This document shows positions 52,236 through 64,000 of a DNA stretch of 64,000 bases, piece after piece (positions within the stretch are counted from its first letter, which is position 1; every line of letters starts with the position of its first letter). The notes beneath the pieces were generated by a model. That model searched no databases and was not told where the DNA came from. It saw nothing but the letters and a program-made list of their open reading frames with translations. This stretch comes from Chrysoperla carnea (lineage: Eukaryota; Arthropoda; Insecta; Neuroptera; Chrysopidae). The position numbers and the translations under genes were made by a program. The stretch is taken from contig NC_058342.1 in the NCBI RefSeq assembly GCF_905475395.1, positions 124,001-188,000 of the forward strand. Reading direction: 5' to 3'.

Positions 52236-54029
52236 AATTATTTTTATAAATAATATATTATAATATTTTTTTAAAGAATCAATTTAAATAATTATAAATT
52301 AATGATTCTTTTTTTTTTTTTTTTTTTTTTATATGTTATTATGGAAATAATTCATCATATTATGATGACATTTAGGTAACATATTATAAGAATATTCATA
52401 AAATATTATCAAAATAATATTGTATTATGATGATATTTAGACAAAATATTATAAGAATATACACAAAATATTATCAAAATAATATCATTAGATAACAAAA
52501 CTGTTCATGATACTCATACCTTTACTAGAGATAAAAGTATCAGGATGCACTTGTATTAATACATATTATCACAACATCACAAAATATTTTTTAAAAGGAA
52601 AAATTTTTTTAAAATTATTATAAAATTTGATTGAATTAAATTTCAATTTATTTTTTTAATAATTAAAGAAAAAAAAGAAAAAAAAAGCATATAAACTTTC
52701 TATTGAAAATGTTATTTTAAACTAGATGGCCAAGTGAACTTCGTTACACAAACAATATATGACGTATTCGTTATTTAAATAATCAGTATCCTTTGATATT
52801 ATATCAATACGTTACTCTCTTCTTTTGATACATATTAATAAAATTTCAATTTATAAGATTTTATGTCAATTATATAAATAATATTATAAATTTTCTAAAT
52901 ACATAAGTTAATTAACAAAAAATTTGAATAACAAGATAAATTTATATATGATGTTTTAATACTCGATACTATAATATATCGCATCCGTTACCAATTATTC
53001 GGTATCCTTTGATTTATACACAGAATGAACTAAAAATATATATCAAATTTATTTTATTTATTTATATATTTAATATTATTATTATTATTTTATATTACAA
53101 AGTTTCTTAACGAAGCTTACAATGATTTCTCATATCGTACTTAACAAAATTATTTAGATCATATAAAATTTAAATTGTTAAAAAATTTGTATATTTATTA
53201 TTATTATTTATTTTTATTAAAATTACATAACATAAAATTAATAATATTTTAATAATTATATAAATTAATTCTTATTTAAAATAATCTTATATTAATCTCA
53301 ACAAATACTCTAATAATATATTTTGTCATAAATTTTTTTATATTTAAAATAAATATTATAATATATAAATACTTATATCAGTATAAAATTTCTTTATATA
53401 ATTATGAAAAAATTAATTTAATAGTTAATTATTGATATTAATGCATAAATAAAAGTATTTTCTAATGAAATATATTTTGTCAATGTTCGATTAACACATT
53501 TCATAATAATACGTTTTCATTATTGACAAAAAAAGTTTTTCTAAAAATGAAATCTTATACTATAATATATATATTTATATATTAAATTTTTTAATTATTT
53601 ATATACTAATAATTTATAATAAATCGATATTAAATAAAAAATAAAAATATATACTTTTTAAGTTTACCTTAAAAATATTATTGTTTTGTATGATTGAAAT
53701 AATTAATATTAAACTATGTTTATTAATAATTGTTAATAAAAAAATTAAATATATTTTAATTTATAAAATAAATATTATTATTAAATTTATAATTTATTAT
53801 TTTATATATTATAGAAATTGAAAAAATAAATCATGTTTACTACGACAGTAAATTAGAAATACTATTTAATTTTTATGTGTTTTCTACATGGTACTTTGAC
53901 TTACATAGGGACTTATATTATTGTGAATAATGATATAATTGAAAACCTTTATTTTTTATTTGATAGAATTATTATATTTTATCATTTAAATATTTATAAT
54001 AAATACATTATTTTTATAAAGTAAAAAAT
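52236..54029. other. H2A-H1 spacer, unit 6
   Basis: Holds the 65-bp duplication (52358-52487) and the H2B fragment. Nothing else recognised. Confidence 0.6.
52482..52562 (-). pseudogene. H2B gene fragment, unit 6
   Basis: Same fragment as in unit 1. Confidence 0.86.
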
Positions 54030-54740
54030 ATGGCCGAAGAAAATTCTACAGCTGTTGCAGCAACTGCGGTTACTGCTGCTTCTACAACACCAACAAAAAA
54101 AGCAACAGCTTCTGGTGCTAAACGTACAAAACAACATTCAAAACCAACACATCCACGTACATCAGAAATGGTTGTTAACGCAATTAAAAATTTAAAAGAA
54201 CGTGGTGGTTCATCATTACAAGCAATTAAAAAATATTTAGCTGCAAATTATAAAGTGGATTCTGATAAAATTTCACCATTTATTAAAAAATATTTAAAAG
54301 CTGCTGTAACTGAGGGAGCCTTGGTACAAACTAAAGGTAAAGGTGCATCTGGTTCATTCAAATTGGCTGCTTCCGCTTCATCTAATTCTTCAGCTAAATC
54401 AAAAGTTTCCAAAAAAGAAAGTGGAGCAAAAGGTTCAGCAAAGAGTGCTAAAAGTAAACGGGCACCAAAAGAAAAGAAAGCCACAACTACATCATTGGCA
54501 GCCAAAAAGCCTAAAGCAAAAAAAGCGACTCCATCATCATCAACTGCTGCTAAAAAAGTTACTGCAAAATCATCAGCGGCATCAAAAAAAGCACCAGTTA
54601 AAGCAAAACCAGCAAAAAGTACAAAATCCGCTGCCAAAAGTAGCCCTGCTCGTAAACCGAAAGCACCAAAAGCTAAGAAAGCTTCTGTTGCCAAATCATC
54701 TCCTACAAAAATTAAAAAAGCAGCACCAAAAAAGAAATGA
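54030..54740 (+). CDS. H1: Linker histone H1, unit 6
   Basis: 236 codons, protein identical to unit 1; Val126 is again GTT, unlike neighbouring unit 5. Confidence 0.97.
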   Translation: MAEENSTAVAATAVTAASTTPTKKATASGAKRTKQHSKPTHPRTSEMVVNAIKNLKERGGSSLQAIKKYLAANYKVDSDKISPFIKKYLKAAVTEGALVQTKGKGASGSFKLAASASSNSSAKSKVSKKESGAKGSAKSAKSKRAPKEKKATTTSLAAKKPKAKKATPSSSTAAKKVTAKSSAASKKAPVKAKPAKSTKSAAKSSPARKPKAPKAKKASVAKSSPTKIKKAAPKKK

Positions 54741-54803
54741 TCTGTTACTTTAATAATATATTGAAATATTTCATTATTTTTGCTAAAAAATGAAAATAAC
54801 ATA

Positions 54804-54845
54804 GGCCTTAATACAGGCCACAAATTAATATTTGATAAGAGTAAA
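54804..54845 (+). terminator. H1 stem-loop and downstream element, unit 6
   Basis: Hairpin 54804-54819, TAAGAGTAAA 54836-54845. Confidence 0.82.
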
Positions 54846-54890
54846 TTATTTTTTGTATAAATATTTTATAAAATAATAGTTTAGAAACAT

Positions 54891-54946
54891 TTGCCACAGT
54901 CAGTACCACGGATGGGTGGCCACTTGAGAATACTGTGTGCGGTTGC
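54891..54946 (+). pseudogene. Truncated 5S fragment, unit 6
   Basis: Same relic as in unit 1. Confidence 0.84.
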
Positions 54947-55083
54947 ATTTTTATTTAAAATATATGGTATAATAAATAAGTATATATTTAAATTGATTAC
55001 TTCATTGAAAATTTTAATAATATACTTTAATATTAATGATATTTATGAAAAATATATATTTGTAAAAATTTTCATTTATTACT

Positions 55084-55123
55084 GGCAACAGCCATACCAC
55101 GTTGAAAACACCGGTTCTCGTCC
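55084..55123 (+). pseudogene. 5S rRNA 5' part (nt 1-40), interrupted by element D
   Basis: Unchanged nt 1-40, ending in GGTTCTCGTCC (55113-55123). Confidence 0.94.
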
Positions 55124-55276
55124 CATTATCTGTACAGCGTTCATACAGTACAGTACAGTGAATTGTTGAAGCAAATTATTGTATAATTACACTCAAAGCG
55201 AAAACAATTTCATACACACACCTACAGAACAAGTTAAATCAAATATAAAAAAGTATAAAAACAAACTATAAAATAA

Positions 55277-56698
55277 GTGACGGGCGTAGCCAAACAAAAA
55301 AAAAAAAGGGGGCGACCGAGTCGCTCCCCTGCTATCACTAAAATTTTAAAAGTGCAACCCGATGACGTCGGAATACAACAAAGCACCGAAGAAGAAGCCA
55401 ACAAAATAGAAAAAATAGTTAGTGAAAATAGCGAGAACACAAGTGCAGTGCCTCCAAGAATGGAAAACCAAAACAAAAACAATATACAAAACATTTTCAA
55501 AAAACAAACAGAAGTGCAAGTGCAAGTGCCCACAAAAAACAGATTTAATCCCCTAACCACTGAAGAAGGTCAAATAGAGGAAGATGTGGAACAAGAAGAC
55601 ACAGACCCAAAAGAAATTAATAAAAATGACAAAAACACAGAAAGGACACAAGGAGGTAAGAATAAACCACCTCCAATTGTTATACACAGCACTCCAAATA
55701 ACCATAAGGAGTTCATGGAGCAAATAAAGGAACATGTGAAAAAGGGATTCCATGTGAAATACACGTTCAAAAAAACGAATCTATTCATCCATGACTCAAA
55801 TGAATATAAAAACTACGTCAAAATGCTAGACAACGAAAACATGGAGTTCCATACATACACGGAAAGGACAGAAAAACACCACGCCTTCGTATTGGTCGGG
55901 CTACCAAGAGGAATCGACGAAGAGGAAATTAAGCAAGACATAGAGAAATGCCTCAAAACAAACATTATTAAAGTATATCCAATGAGATCCTCCTACAGAT
56001 CTCTATATCTTGTGATCACCGGACAAAGCACGTCCCTAAAACAACTAACCCAAGAAGTTAAATATGTGTACAACGTAAAAATTACCTGGGAAAGGCACAG
56101 GAACGCCAAACTAATTATCCAGTGTCACAGATGTCAGGCCTGGTCACATGCCACTACGAACTGTAGAATGAACCCAAAGTGCCTAAAATGCGCAGGACCT
56201 CACTGGAGCCGTGACTGTACAATAAAAGAAAACACGGAAGAAAATAAAAAACTTTTAAAATGTGCAAACTGTGAAAATAACCACCCGGCAAACTCTACAG
56301 AATGCCGAATTTATATCAACAAAATCGAGCAGATAGAAAGGAGAAGAAAAACAAACACGGTCCCTGTAAGAAATCAACAAAAATTCGTGCCAGCACCACT
56401 ACCTCCAACAAATCCCTGGGCAATGAGAAACCCATTCACTCAAAATGATAGACCCACCCAAGTGTACGCTCATGTACACAGCCAAGCACCAACACAAACA
56501 ACATCCATATCTACTACTACTAACATAAACAATTTGGTAAGTGAGTTTGACACATTAAACAAATTAATAGATGTAGAAAGAATGCTAAAATATGTAAAAG
56601 ACCTAAACCATGACCTTATGAAATGCAAAAACGAATTAGAGAAATTCATGGTTTTCAACAACTTTTGCACAAAAAATTTTAGCCAATGTCCGCCGTAA
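55277..56698 (+). CDS. ORF1 of element D
   Basis: Open over 473 codons from a GTG. An A-run before the AT-hook-like stretch has 12 A here (about 55296-55307) against 8 in A, B and C, which shifts the frame upstream of it. The sequence before the run is therefore probably not translated, and the true start is uncertain. The first ATG lies at PPRM, as in A. All three zinc knuckles are intact. Confidence 0.9.
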   Translation: MTGVAKQKKKRGRPSRSPAITKILKVQPDDVGIQQSTEEEANKIEKIVSENSENTSAVPPRMENQNKNNIQNIFKKQTEVQVQVPTKNRFNPLTTEEGQIEEDVEQEDTDPKEINKNDKNTERTQGGKNKPPPIVIHSTPNNHKEFMEQIKEHVKKGFHVKYTFKKTNLFIHDSNEYKNYVKMLDNENMEFHTYTERTEKHHAFVLVGLPRGIDEEEIKQDIEKCLKTNIIKVYPMRSSYRSLYLVITGQSTSLKQLTQEVKYVYNVKITWERHRNAKLIIQCHRCQAWSHATTNCRMNPKCLKCAGPHWSRDCTIKENTEENKKLLKCANCENNHPANSTECRIYINKIEQIERRRKTNTVPVRNQQKFVPAPLPPTNPWAMRNPFTQNDRPTQVYAHVHSQAPTQTTSISTTTNINNLVSEFDTLNKLIDVERMLKYVKDLNHDLMKCKNELEKFMVFNNFCTKNFSQCPP

Positions 56699-59352
56699 AA
56701 TGTGCGACATGGAATGCTAATGGGCTACGCCAAAACCTTGGTGAACTTAGATCGTTCATCAGAGAACAAAAGGTGGACATTATGATGATAAATGAAACCA
56801 AATTATCAGGAGAACATAAAATAAAAATTAGAAATTTTAATATAATTAGGAAAGATAGAACAACACAAGGCGGAGGTGTAGCAATAATAATAAAAAATAG
56901 CATTCCGTTTCGCACATTTGAAATCAATGGTTCCGTATCCATAGAATGCGTCGGAATCGAACTATTAAATAATATAAAAATTATTGCAGTGTATAACACT
57001 CCCGCTAACAAGTTCCCCATGGAGGATCTAGCAAAATTGTTCAGGATGGGTAACAAAATATTAGTAATAGGTGATCTTAATGCTCGCCATACGGCATGGA
57101 AGAATCATGTATCAAACACAAACGGACGAACATTACATAAATTCACTAACGACAATAACATCGTCATCCAACACACAGACAACCCCACACATTTTCCAAC
57201 TAACGGAATGACACCCACCTTCATTGATCTTGTGATTAATAAAAATGTTAACAACATCACGCACCCAACCTCAATACCAGAGTTATCATCAGACCACAAC
57301 CCGGTAATATTTAATATTACAAACTTAAATAAAGACAACACCAAACACATTGTCACTTCCTATAAATCAACCGATTGGGCAGAGTTTAGAAAAAAATTAA
57401 ATTCAACAATAAAAATCAATAATAAAATAAACAATGCCCAAGAAGTTGATCAGGAAATAGATAACTTCACAAAAGGGGTGCAACAAGTCCAAAAAGCTCA
57501 CAGCCGACGGGTCGTGATAGTTGATAACAGGTATCTCCCTGATGACAACACAAAAAACTTAATCAAATATAAAAATGCGATGAGGAAACTGTACCAAAAA
57601 AGATTTATACCAGGCCTCAAAGCAGATATAAACAAAATCACGAAAATGATCAGGAGGAACATTAAAAACAAGATCAATGAACAGTGGGAAAAAACACTAA
57701 CGGACTTACGACCCGGTGACAGAACAATGTGGCGAATAACGAAGACGTTTAAAAAACCGAGACAACAAATCCCCACAATCACCACGAACGATAATAATTA
57801 CATGACGGACAAAGACAAAGCTGACATAATAAGTGAAACTTTAGAGGAGATCCAGACTAACGAACAGACTACTCCACTAGAAGAGGACATAAAACGAAGA
57901 ATACATGAATTCTTTCATGCCACACAAACACCACAAAACAACACCAAAATAAAGCTCACAACCCCCCAAGAAATTAAAAACATAATTAAAACCCTCCCAA
58001 ATAACAAAGCCCCAGGACAAGACGGGATAGACACCAAAATAATCAAAAACTTTACCACCAAAGCTATAGTACAACTTCAGTACATAATAAATGCAATCCT
58101 GAGGATAGGATACTTCCCTGAGTCCTGGAGAACGGCAATAGTGATCCCAGTACCGAAACCTAACAAGGATCATAGTAATCCCAAAAATTACAGACCAATA
58201 AGCCTCCTGAGCACGCTGTCCAAGATAGCGGAAAAAGTCATTTTGGAAAGAATAAACAAGATAAGTCAGTCCAAAAATATAATAATACACGAACAATTCG
58301 GATTCAGAAGTGGTCATGGCACTTGCATGCAAGTTGCCAGAATAGCAAGTGACATAATACAAAATTTTAACAAAAGTAACGTCACGGCCATGGCCCTTCT
58401 GGATATTGAGAAAGCCTTTGACACGGTATATATTGATGGACTGATTTACAAACTAATAAATTATGACTTCCCAAGATGGCTAATAGCACTACTGGACAGT
58501 TACCTCAGAGGAAGGGGATTCTATGTAAAAATAAACAACAGCACATCGGAACTCCGACACCCAAAAGCAGGTGTGCCACAAGGATCGGTACTTGGGCCCA
58601 TATTGTTCACCTACTTTATTAATGATATCCCAAAATTTGCCAAAACAAAAACTGCGATATACGCGGATGACACTGCCGTGTACGCCCACTCCTTTAGTGC
58701 TCAGGTGGCAACAAAACAACTACAAATACACCTGGATATGATACTAAAGTTTGCCAGGGAATGGAAAATCAAAATAAATAACAGCAAAACTGAACATATA
58801 ATTTTTAGCAAAAAATTTACAAATGTCAAAATCTACGATCCACTTAAGGTAGACGGCGTAGCCATAGTCCCTGCCAAGCACAAAGTAAAGTACCTAGGTG
58901 TGTACCTTGATAGGACATTATCGTTTGTCCCACATATCAACCACCTGATCAGTAGGGGAAATGGGTGTATACGACAACTATACCCACTCCTGAACAAATA
59001 CAGCAAACTCAGCACCAAAAATAAAAAAATGTTATACACTGCAATAATAAGACCAACTATAACCTACGGAGCCCCTGTGTGGAACAGCGTTTCAGACACG
59101 ACATATCTAAGACTGCAACGTATACAGAACAAATGCCTCCGACTTACACTAAACAAAGATAGATACGCTAGAATACAAGACATACATAGAGAGACAGACA
59201 TACCGACAATCAAAGACTATACCAAACATGTAACGCATTCTTTCTACACTAAGTTGATTAAAAACAGCTACTTAACCAAAAATATGGTGAAGTCAAACTC
59301 ACTAACCAAAAAACACAAACAAATATATACAAAATATTTAAATAATGTATAA
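56686..59352 (+). CDS. ORF2 of element D
   Basis: 888 codons, open, overlapping ORF1 by 13 bases. Catalytic endonuclease (E37, D130, N132, D203, H204) and YADD residues are present. Differences from A are few: a T to A near residue 399 (FFHATQ) and a D to E after the YADD motif (FAREWK). Confidence 0.95.
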   Translation: MSAVKCATWNANGLRQNLGELRSFIREQKVDIMMINETKLSGEHKIKIRNFNIIRKDRTTQGGGVAIIIKNSIPFRTFEINGSVSIECVGIELLNNIKIIAVYNTPANKFPMEDLAKLFRMGNKILVIGDLNARHTAWKNHVSNTNGRTLHKFTNDNNIVIQHTDNPTHFPTNGMTPTFIDLVINKNVNNITHPTSIPELSSDHNPVIFNITNLNKDNTKHIVTSYKSTDWAEFRKKLNSTIKINNKINNAQEVDQEIDNFTKGVQQVQKAHSRRVVIVDNRYLPDDNTKNLIKYKNAMRKLYQKRFIPGLKADINKITKMIRRNIKNKINEQWEKTLTDLRPGDRTMWRITKTFKKPRQQIPTITTNDNNYMTDKDKADIISETLEEIQTNEQTTPLEEDIKRRIHEFFHATQTPQNNTKIKLTTPQEIKNIIKTLPNNKAPGQDGIDTKIIKNFTTKAIVQLQYIINAILRIGYFPESWRTAIVIPVPKPNKDHSNPKNYRPISLLSTLSKIAEKVILERINKISQSKNIIIHEQFGFRSGHGTCMQVARIASDIIQNFNKSNVTAMALLDIEKAFDTVYIDGLIYKLINYDFPRWLIALLDSYLRGRGFYVKINNSTSELRHPKAGVPQGSVLGPILFTYFINDIPKFAKTKTAIYADDTAVYAHSFSAQVATKQLQIHLDMILKFAREWKIKINNSKTEHIIFSKKFTNVKIYDPLKVDGVAIVPAKHKVKYLGVYLDRTLSFVPHINHLISRGNGCIRQLYPLLNKYSKLSTKNKKMLYTAIIRPTITYGAPVWNSVSDTTYLRLQRIQNKCLRLTLNKDRYARIQDIHRETDIPTIKDYTKHVTHSFYTKLIKNSYLTKNMVKSNSLTKKHKQIYTKYLNNV

Positions 59353-59401
59353 CAAAATATTTTACAGTAAATAATAAAGATAAAATACCCATTCCTTACA
59401 A

Positions 59402-59471
59402 GAGCCTGTGGCGTCGTGCCAGAGTTCCCGACTGGCACTCCGAAAGCAGGCGTTCAAGTCCCACGCAAGGC
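59402..59471 (+). other. tRNA-like block, element D
   Basis: As element A except one loop base (CAGAGTTCCC for CAGCGTTCCC). The T-run that follows is broken up by several C. Confidence 0.52.
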
Positions 59472-59530
59472 ATTAAATTTTTTCTTTTTTTCTTTTCTTT
59501 TTAAATCTAATTTTACATGCAAAAACACAT

Positions 59531-59733
59531 AGGCAATGGGCAATATAAGTTTGCCACAGCTATTGCCTAAAACATAAAACAGGTTTTTAAAAATTTTCCT
59601 GTAAAGAGCATATCAACAAAAATTAACTTAACATATACCTGCTCAAACAAATAAATTAAATATCATAAGCATAATTGCGACACAGCAATCTGCATGAAAG
59701 AAAAATAAGTTAGGATGAAAGCCTTTTAAGGCT
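59531..59733 (+). other. Structured 3' UTR, element D
   Basis: Three hairpins identical to element A. Confidence 0.58.
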
Positions 59734-59835
59734 AATAACCTATAATAGTAAATAAAAGTTTTGTAATATATGTTATGTATGTAATGTATTGTATTTTTAA
59801 ATGTTGATTAATAAACTGTTTTTGAATTTGAATTT

Positions 59836-59924
59836 GGTTCTCGTCCGATCACCGAAGTTAAGCAACATTGGGCACAGTCAGTACTTGGATGGGTGACCGC
59901 TTGGGAACACTGTGTGCGGTTGCC
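59836..59924 (+). pseudogene. 5S rRNA 3' part (nt 30-118) after element D
   Basis: Unchanged from nt 30. Confidence 0.94.
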
Positions 59925-60256
59925 TTTTTATATTAAAAATATAAATTATTTTTCTTCTGTTTTTTTTTTTTACACACCATATATAAATATATGTTATTTA
60001 TAAATGTAAACCTTTTATATTATTCGTCAACAAATAAATATTATTTTTTGTATAAAATTTTATTGCATTTATAACTCATATCATGGTTACTTTAAAGCGA
60101 GAAGTTTTTTTAATATTTCAAATGAATATAAAATAATATAAATTTTATGAAATTTATTTATTTTTAGGAATAGCAATCGCTTATAATTATAACAAAATTT
60201 TAATAATGTTTAATTTTATTTCAATAATTTATATATATATTTTTTAATAAAAATAA

Positions 60257-60300
60257 TATACTCTTATTTAATAATATATGTTGGTCCTATATATAGGACC
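60257..60300 (-). terminator. H3 stem-loop and downstream element, unit 7
   Basis: Hairpin 60283-60300, TAAGAGTATA 60257-60266, minus strand. Confidence 0.87.
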
Positions 60301-60351
60301 GAAAATATTTCTTATTTGTTTTTTTTTTTTTTAAATTGTCATTTAAAACGC

Positions 60352-61399
<1,048 letters not shown>

Positions 61400-61474
61400 G
61401 AAAATATAATAATTTACTTAAAATATTTAGTAAATTTATTAAAGAATATTTAATACATCCGATAAATTTAAACA

Positions 61475-61521
61475 GGCTTTCCTTTTTGGGAAGCCACTAA
61501 TTTTATTTATATAAGAGTAAA
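61475..61521 (+). terminator. H4 stem-loop and downstream element, unit 7
   Basis: Hairpin 61475-61495, TAAGAGTAAA 61512-61521. Confidence 0.86.
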
Positions 61522-62159
61522 TAAATTTGTTAATAAATATAACATATTATATAATTTGTTTACAACAAATTATTTTGTTTATAACATACATTACCAAATA
61601 TTTTTTTTTTTTTTTTTTTTTTGTAATATATCTGCAATAATAAATTATAATTTGTATATTATCTATTTTATTTTACAATAACTTATTGAATTTTTGAAAA
61701 AATTTTATTATAAATTAATATACTATTATATTTTTTATATATACAAGTTAAGAGTAACAAGTATCGATAGGAGATTATCGAATTTATAACTAATAAAACA
61801 TTTCGCCTTAATCAAAGAAAATAAATATTTTGCTATACCATTTGTTATACTTTCAATAAATAATTTATTATTAAATTTTTATTATTTCATTTATTTTTTA
61901 AAATTATTAAAAATATTTTTCTAATAATTATAAGCGTACATAAACAAGTAGTAAATGTAAAATGAAAATAATAAAGGTAATGTAATGCATTTGCATTACA
62001 CTGATTTACGATATATATTCCGATATCCTTTATTATATTTAAAATTAATAATATTGATATACTAATAATAGATATATTCAAGCTATTAATATATAAAATT
62101 TTATATTAAATATGATATTAATAATTGTTTATTTTATTTTTTTGTATATATAAAAATAA

Positions 62160-62205
62160 TTTACTCTTATTTAAAAAATTTGATGGCTCTCTTAAAAAGA
62201 GAGCC
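62160..62205 (-). terminator. H2B stem-loop and downstream element, unit 7
   Basis: Hairpin 62185-62205, downstream element 62160-62169, minus strand. Confidence 0.86.
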
Positions 62206-62261
62206 GTTTTTATATGTTGATGTATTTTTATGTTATCAATTAAATAATATTTTCGATTTAT

Positions 62262-62633
62262 TTATTTTGAACTTGTATATTTTGTAACAGCTTTAGTACC
62301 TTCACTAACAGCGTGCTTTGCCAATTCACCAGGTAATAATAATCGAACTGCGGTTTGAATTTCCCGACTTGTGATTGTTGAACGTTTATTATAATGTGCT
62401 AAACGTGATGCTTCAGCAGCAATACGTTCAAAAATATCATTAACAAAACTGTTCATGATACTCATAGCTTTACTAGAGATACCAGTATCAGGATGCACTT
62501 GTTTTAATACTTTGTAAATGTAAATTGCATATGATTCCTTGCGCTTCCTCTTCTTTTTCTTATCACTCTTTGATATATTTTTTTGAGCTTTGCCAGCTTT
62601 TTTTGCTGCTTTTCCACTTGTTTTTGGTGGCAT
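62262..62633 (-). CDS. H2B: Histone H2B, unit 7
   Basis: 123 codons, the A9 form, identical to units 1-3. Confidence 0.98.
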   Translation of the reverse strand: MPPKTSGKAAKKAGKAQKNISKSDKKKKRKRKESYAIYIYKVLKQVHPDTGISSKAMSIMNSFVNDIFERIAAEASRLAHYNKRSTITSREIQTAVRLLLPGELAKHAVSEGTKAVTKYTSSK

Positions 62634-62945
62634 TGTTACAAACAATTAATATACACAGATAGTTACAGAACACCAGTCAGTATATGTATGAGCGTGTCGT
62701 GTATACAACTAGCGTATTATATACGCGAAGATGGATATAACAATAAAAATGAATACTACTCTCTGATTGGCTGAAAATAATACTATAAGGTGATTGGTTT
62801 ATTTTTAAAGTTTTATATTTTATAAATATTATAAATTAAAATACCCAAATAACATTTTAAACATTTATGTTACAATCCCCGTAACGTACACATCTGTGTG
62901 ATTATATTTACAAAAAAAAATATTAATTAAATAAATTTATTCGCT
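62634..62945. promoter_or_regulatory. H2B/H2A divergent promoter, unit 7
   Basis: Same boxes as unit 1. Confidence 0.78.
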
Positions 62946-63320
62946 ATGTCTGGACGAGGTAAAGGTGGTAAAGTAAAGGGAAAGGCAAAGTCAAGATCAA
63001 GCCGAGCAGGATTACAATTTCCTGTTGGAAGAATTCACAGATTATTACGAAAAGGAAATTATGCTGAACGAGTAGGTGCTGGTGCCCCAGTATATTTGGC
63101 TGCTGTTATGGAATATTTGGCTGCAGAAGTTCTCGAGTTAGCTGGTAATGCTGCCCGTGATAACAAAAAAACACGTATCATTCCACGTCATTTACAATTG
63201 GCAATTCGTAATGATGAAGAATTAAATAAATTATTATCTGGTGTAACAATTGCTCAAGGTGGTGTATTACCAAACATTCAAGCAGTGTTATTACCAAAGA
63301 AAACTGAAAAGAAAGCATAA
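62946..63320 (+). CDS. H2A: Histone H2A, unit 7
   Basis: 124 codons, protein identical to unit 1. Confidence 0.98.
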   Translation: MSGRGKGGKVKGKAKSRSSRAGLQFPVGRIHRLLRKGNYAERVGAGAPVYLAAVMEYLAAEVLELAGNAARDNKKTRIIPRHLQLAIRNDEELNKLLSGVTIAQGGVLPNIQAVLLPKKTEKKA

Positions 63321-63367
63321 ATTAAAAACATTGCATTAATTTTTATAATAATAATACATCGATCATA

Positions 63368-63412
63368 GGCCTTTTAATAAAAGGCCACAAATTTATTTAA
63401 AATAAGAGTAAA
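63368..63412 (+). terminator. H2A stem-loop and downstream element, unit 7
   Basis: Hairpin 63368-63386, TAAGAGTAAA 63403-63412. Confidence 0.86.
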
Positions 63413-64000
63413 AATTATTTTTATAAATAATATATTATAATATTTTTTTAAAGAATCAATTTAAATAATTATAAATTAATGATTCTTTTTTTTTTTTTTT
63501 CTTTTTTTATATGTTATTATGGAAATAATTCATCATATTATGATGACATTTAGGTAACATATTATAAGAATATTCATAAAATATTATCAAAATAATATTG
63601 TATTATGATGATATTTAGACAAAATATTATAAGAATATACACAAAATATTATCAAAATAATATCATTAGATAACAAAACTGTTCATGATACTCATACCTT
63701 TACTAGAGATAAAAGTATCAGGATGCACTTGTATTAATACATATTATCACAACATCACAAAATATTTTTTAAAAGGAAAAATTTTTTTAAAATTATTATA
63801 AAATTTGATTGAATTAAATTTCAATTTATTTTTTTAATAATTAAAGAAAAAAAAGAAAAAAAAAGCATATAAACTTTCTATTGAAAATGTTATTTTAAAC
63901 TAGATGGCCAAGTGAACTTCGTTACACAAACAATATATGACGTATTCGTTATTTAAATAATCAGTATCCTTTGATATTATATCAATACGTTACTCTCTTC
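63413..64000. other. H2A-H1 spacer, unit 7 (partial)
   Basis: Holds the 65-bp duplication (63536-63665) and the H2B fragment; a C again interrupts the T-run, as in unit 1. Cut by the window end. Confidence 0.6.
63660..63740 (-). pseudogene. H2B gene fragment, unit 7
   Basis: Same fragment as in unit 1. Confidence 0.86.

Larger units (their letters stand above)
55124..59835 (+). mobile_element. Element D: complete 5S-specific retrotransposon
   Basis: 4712 bp between target duplications 55113-55123 and 59836-59846. One extra C at the left junction (GTCC|C|ATTATC) and a tail one repeat shorter than A, so it is a separate event from A and B. Both ORFs are open. It shares the PWAMRNP version of ORF1 with element C. 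Confidence 0.95.

Overview
The window is a stretch of a tandem histone gene array from an animal, almost certainly an insect. The histone genes are intronless and encode metazoan replication-dependent histones. Their proteins match the insect type (H2B begins MPPKTSGKA and H2A ends LPKKTEKKA), and their messages end in a stem-loop plus purine-rich downstream element instead of a poly(A) signal. The spacers are extremely A+T-rich. I cannot name the species; an A+T-rich holometabolous insect such as a parasitoid wasp would fit, but that is a guess.

Layout: six complete repeat units and the start of a seventh. The basic unit is about 6.45 kb and reads H3(-) H4(+) H2B(-) H2A(+) long spacer H1(+) truncated 5S fragment, then 5S rRNA(+). 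H3/H4 and H2B/H2A are two divergent pairs with shared promoters. H4 and H2B converge on a spacer carrying a DRE-like motif. Approximate units, cut at the end of each 5S: 2329-8781, 8782-19955, 19956-31123, 31124-42290, 42291-48748, 48749-59924 and 59925-64000 (partial). Units 1 and 5 are 6.45 kb; units 2, 3, 4 and 6 are about 11.17 kb because a 4.7-kb retrotransposon sits in their 5S gene.

The main discovery candidate is this retrotransposon. Five of the seven 5S genes in view are interrupted at exactly the same position, between nucleotides 40 and 41 of the 118-nt gene, with an 11-bp duplication (GGTTCTCGTCC) on each side and no loss of target. The elements (A 15159-19866, B 26332-31034, C 37500-42201, D 55124-59835, and the right part of a diverged relative L, 1-2239) are jockey-type non-LTR retrotransposons. 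They have a gag-like ORF1 with three zinc knuckles, and an ORF2 with an APE-type endonuclease and a YADD reverse transcriptase. A and D have both frames open; B and C are broken. L belongs to a clearly different family but uses the same site. Both families carry a tRNA-like block followed by a T-run just after ORF2, and downstream hairpins whose stems change in a compensating way between the families. Both end in short TTGAA-type repeats instead of poly(A).

The histone genes supply the five histones in one co-amplified unit, and the 5S gene adds a pol III ribosomal gene to it. The retrotransposon uses the repeated 5S gene as a safe harbour, as R1 and R2 use 28S rDNA. Each insertion leaves the 5S internal promoter intact but detached from the first 29-40 nucleotides of the gene. 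Variants shared by neighbouring units (H2B A9E in units 4-6, for example) indicate ongoing local homogenisation.
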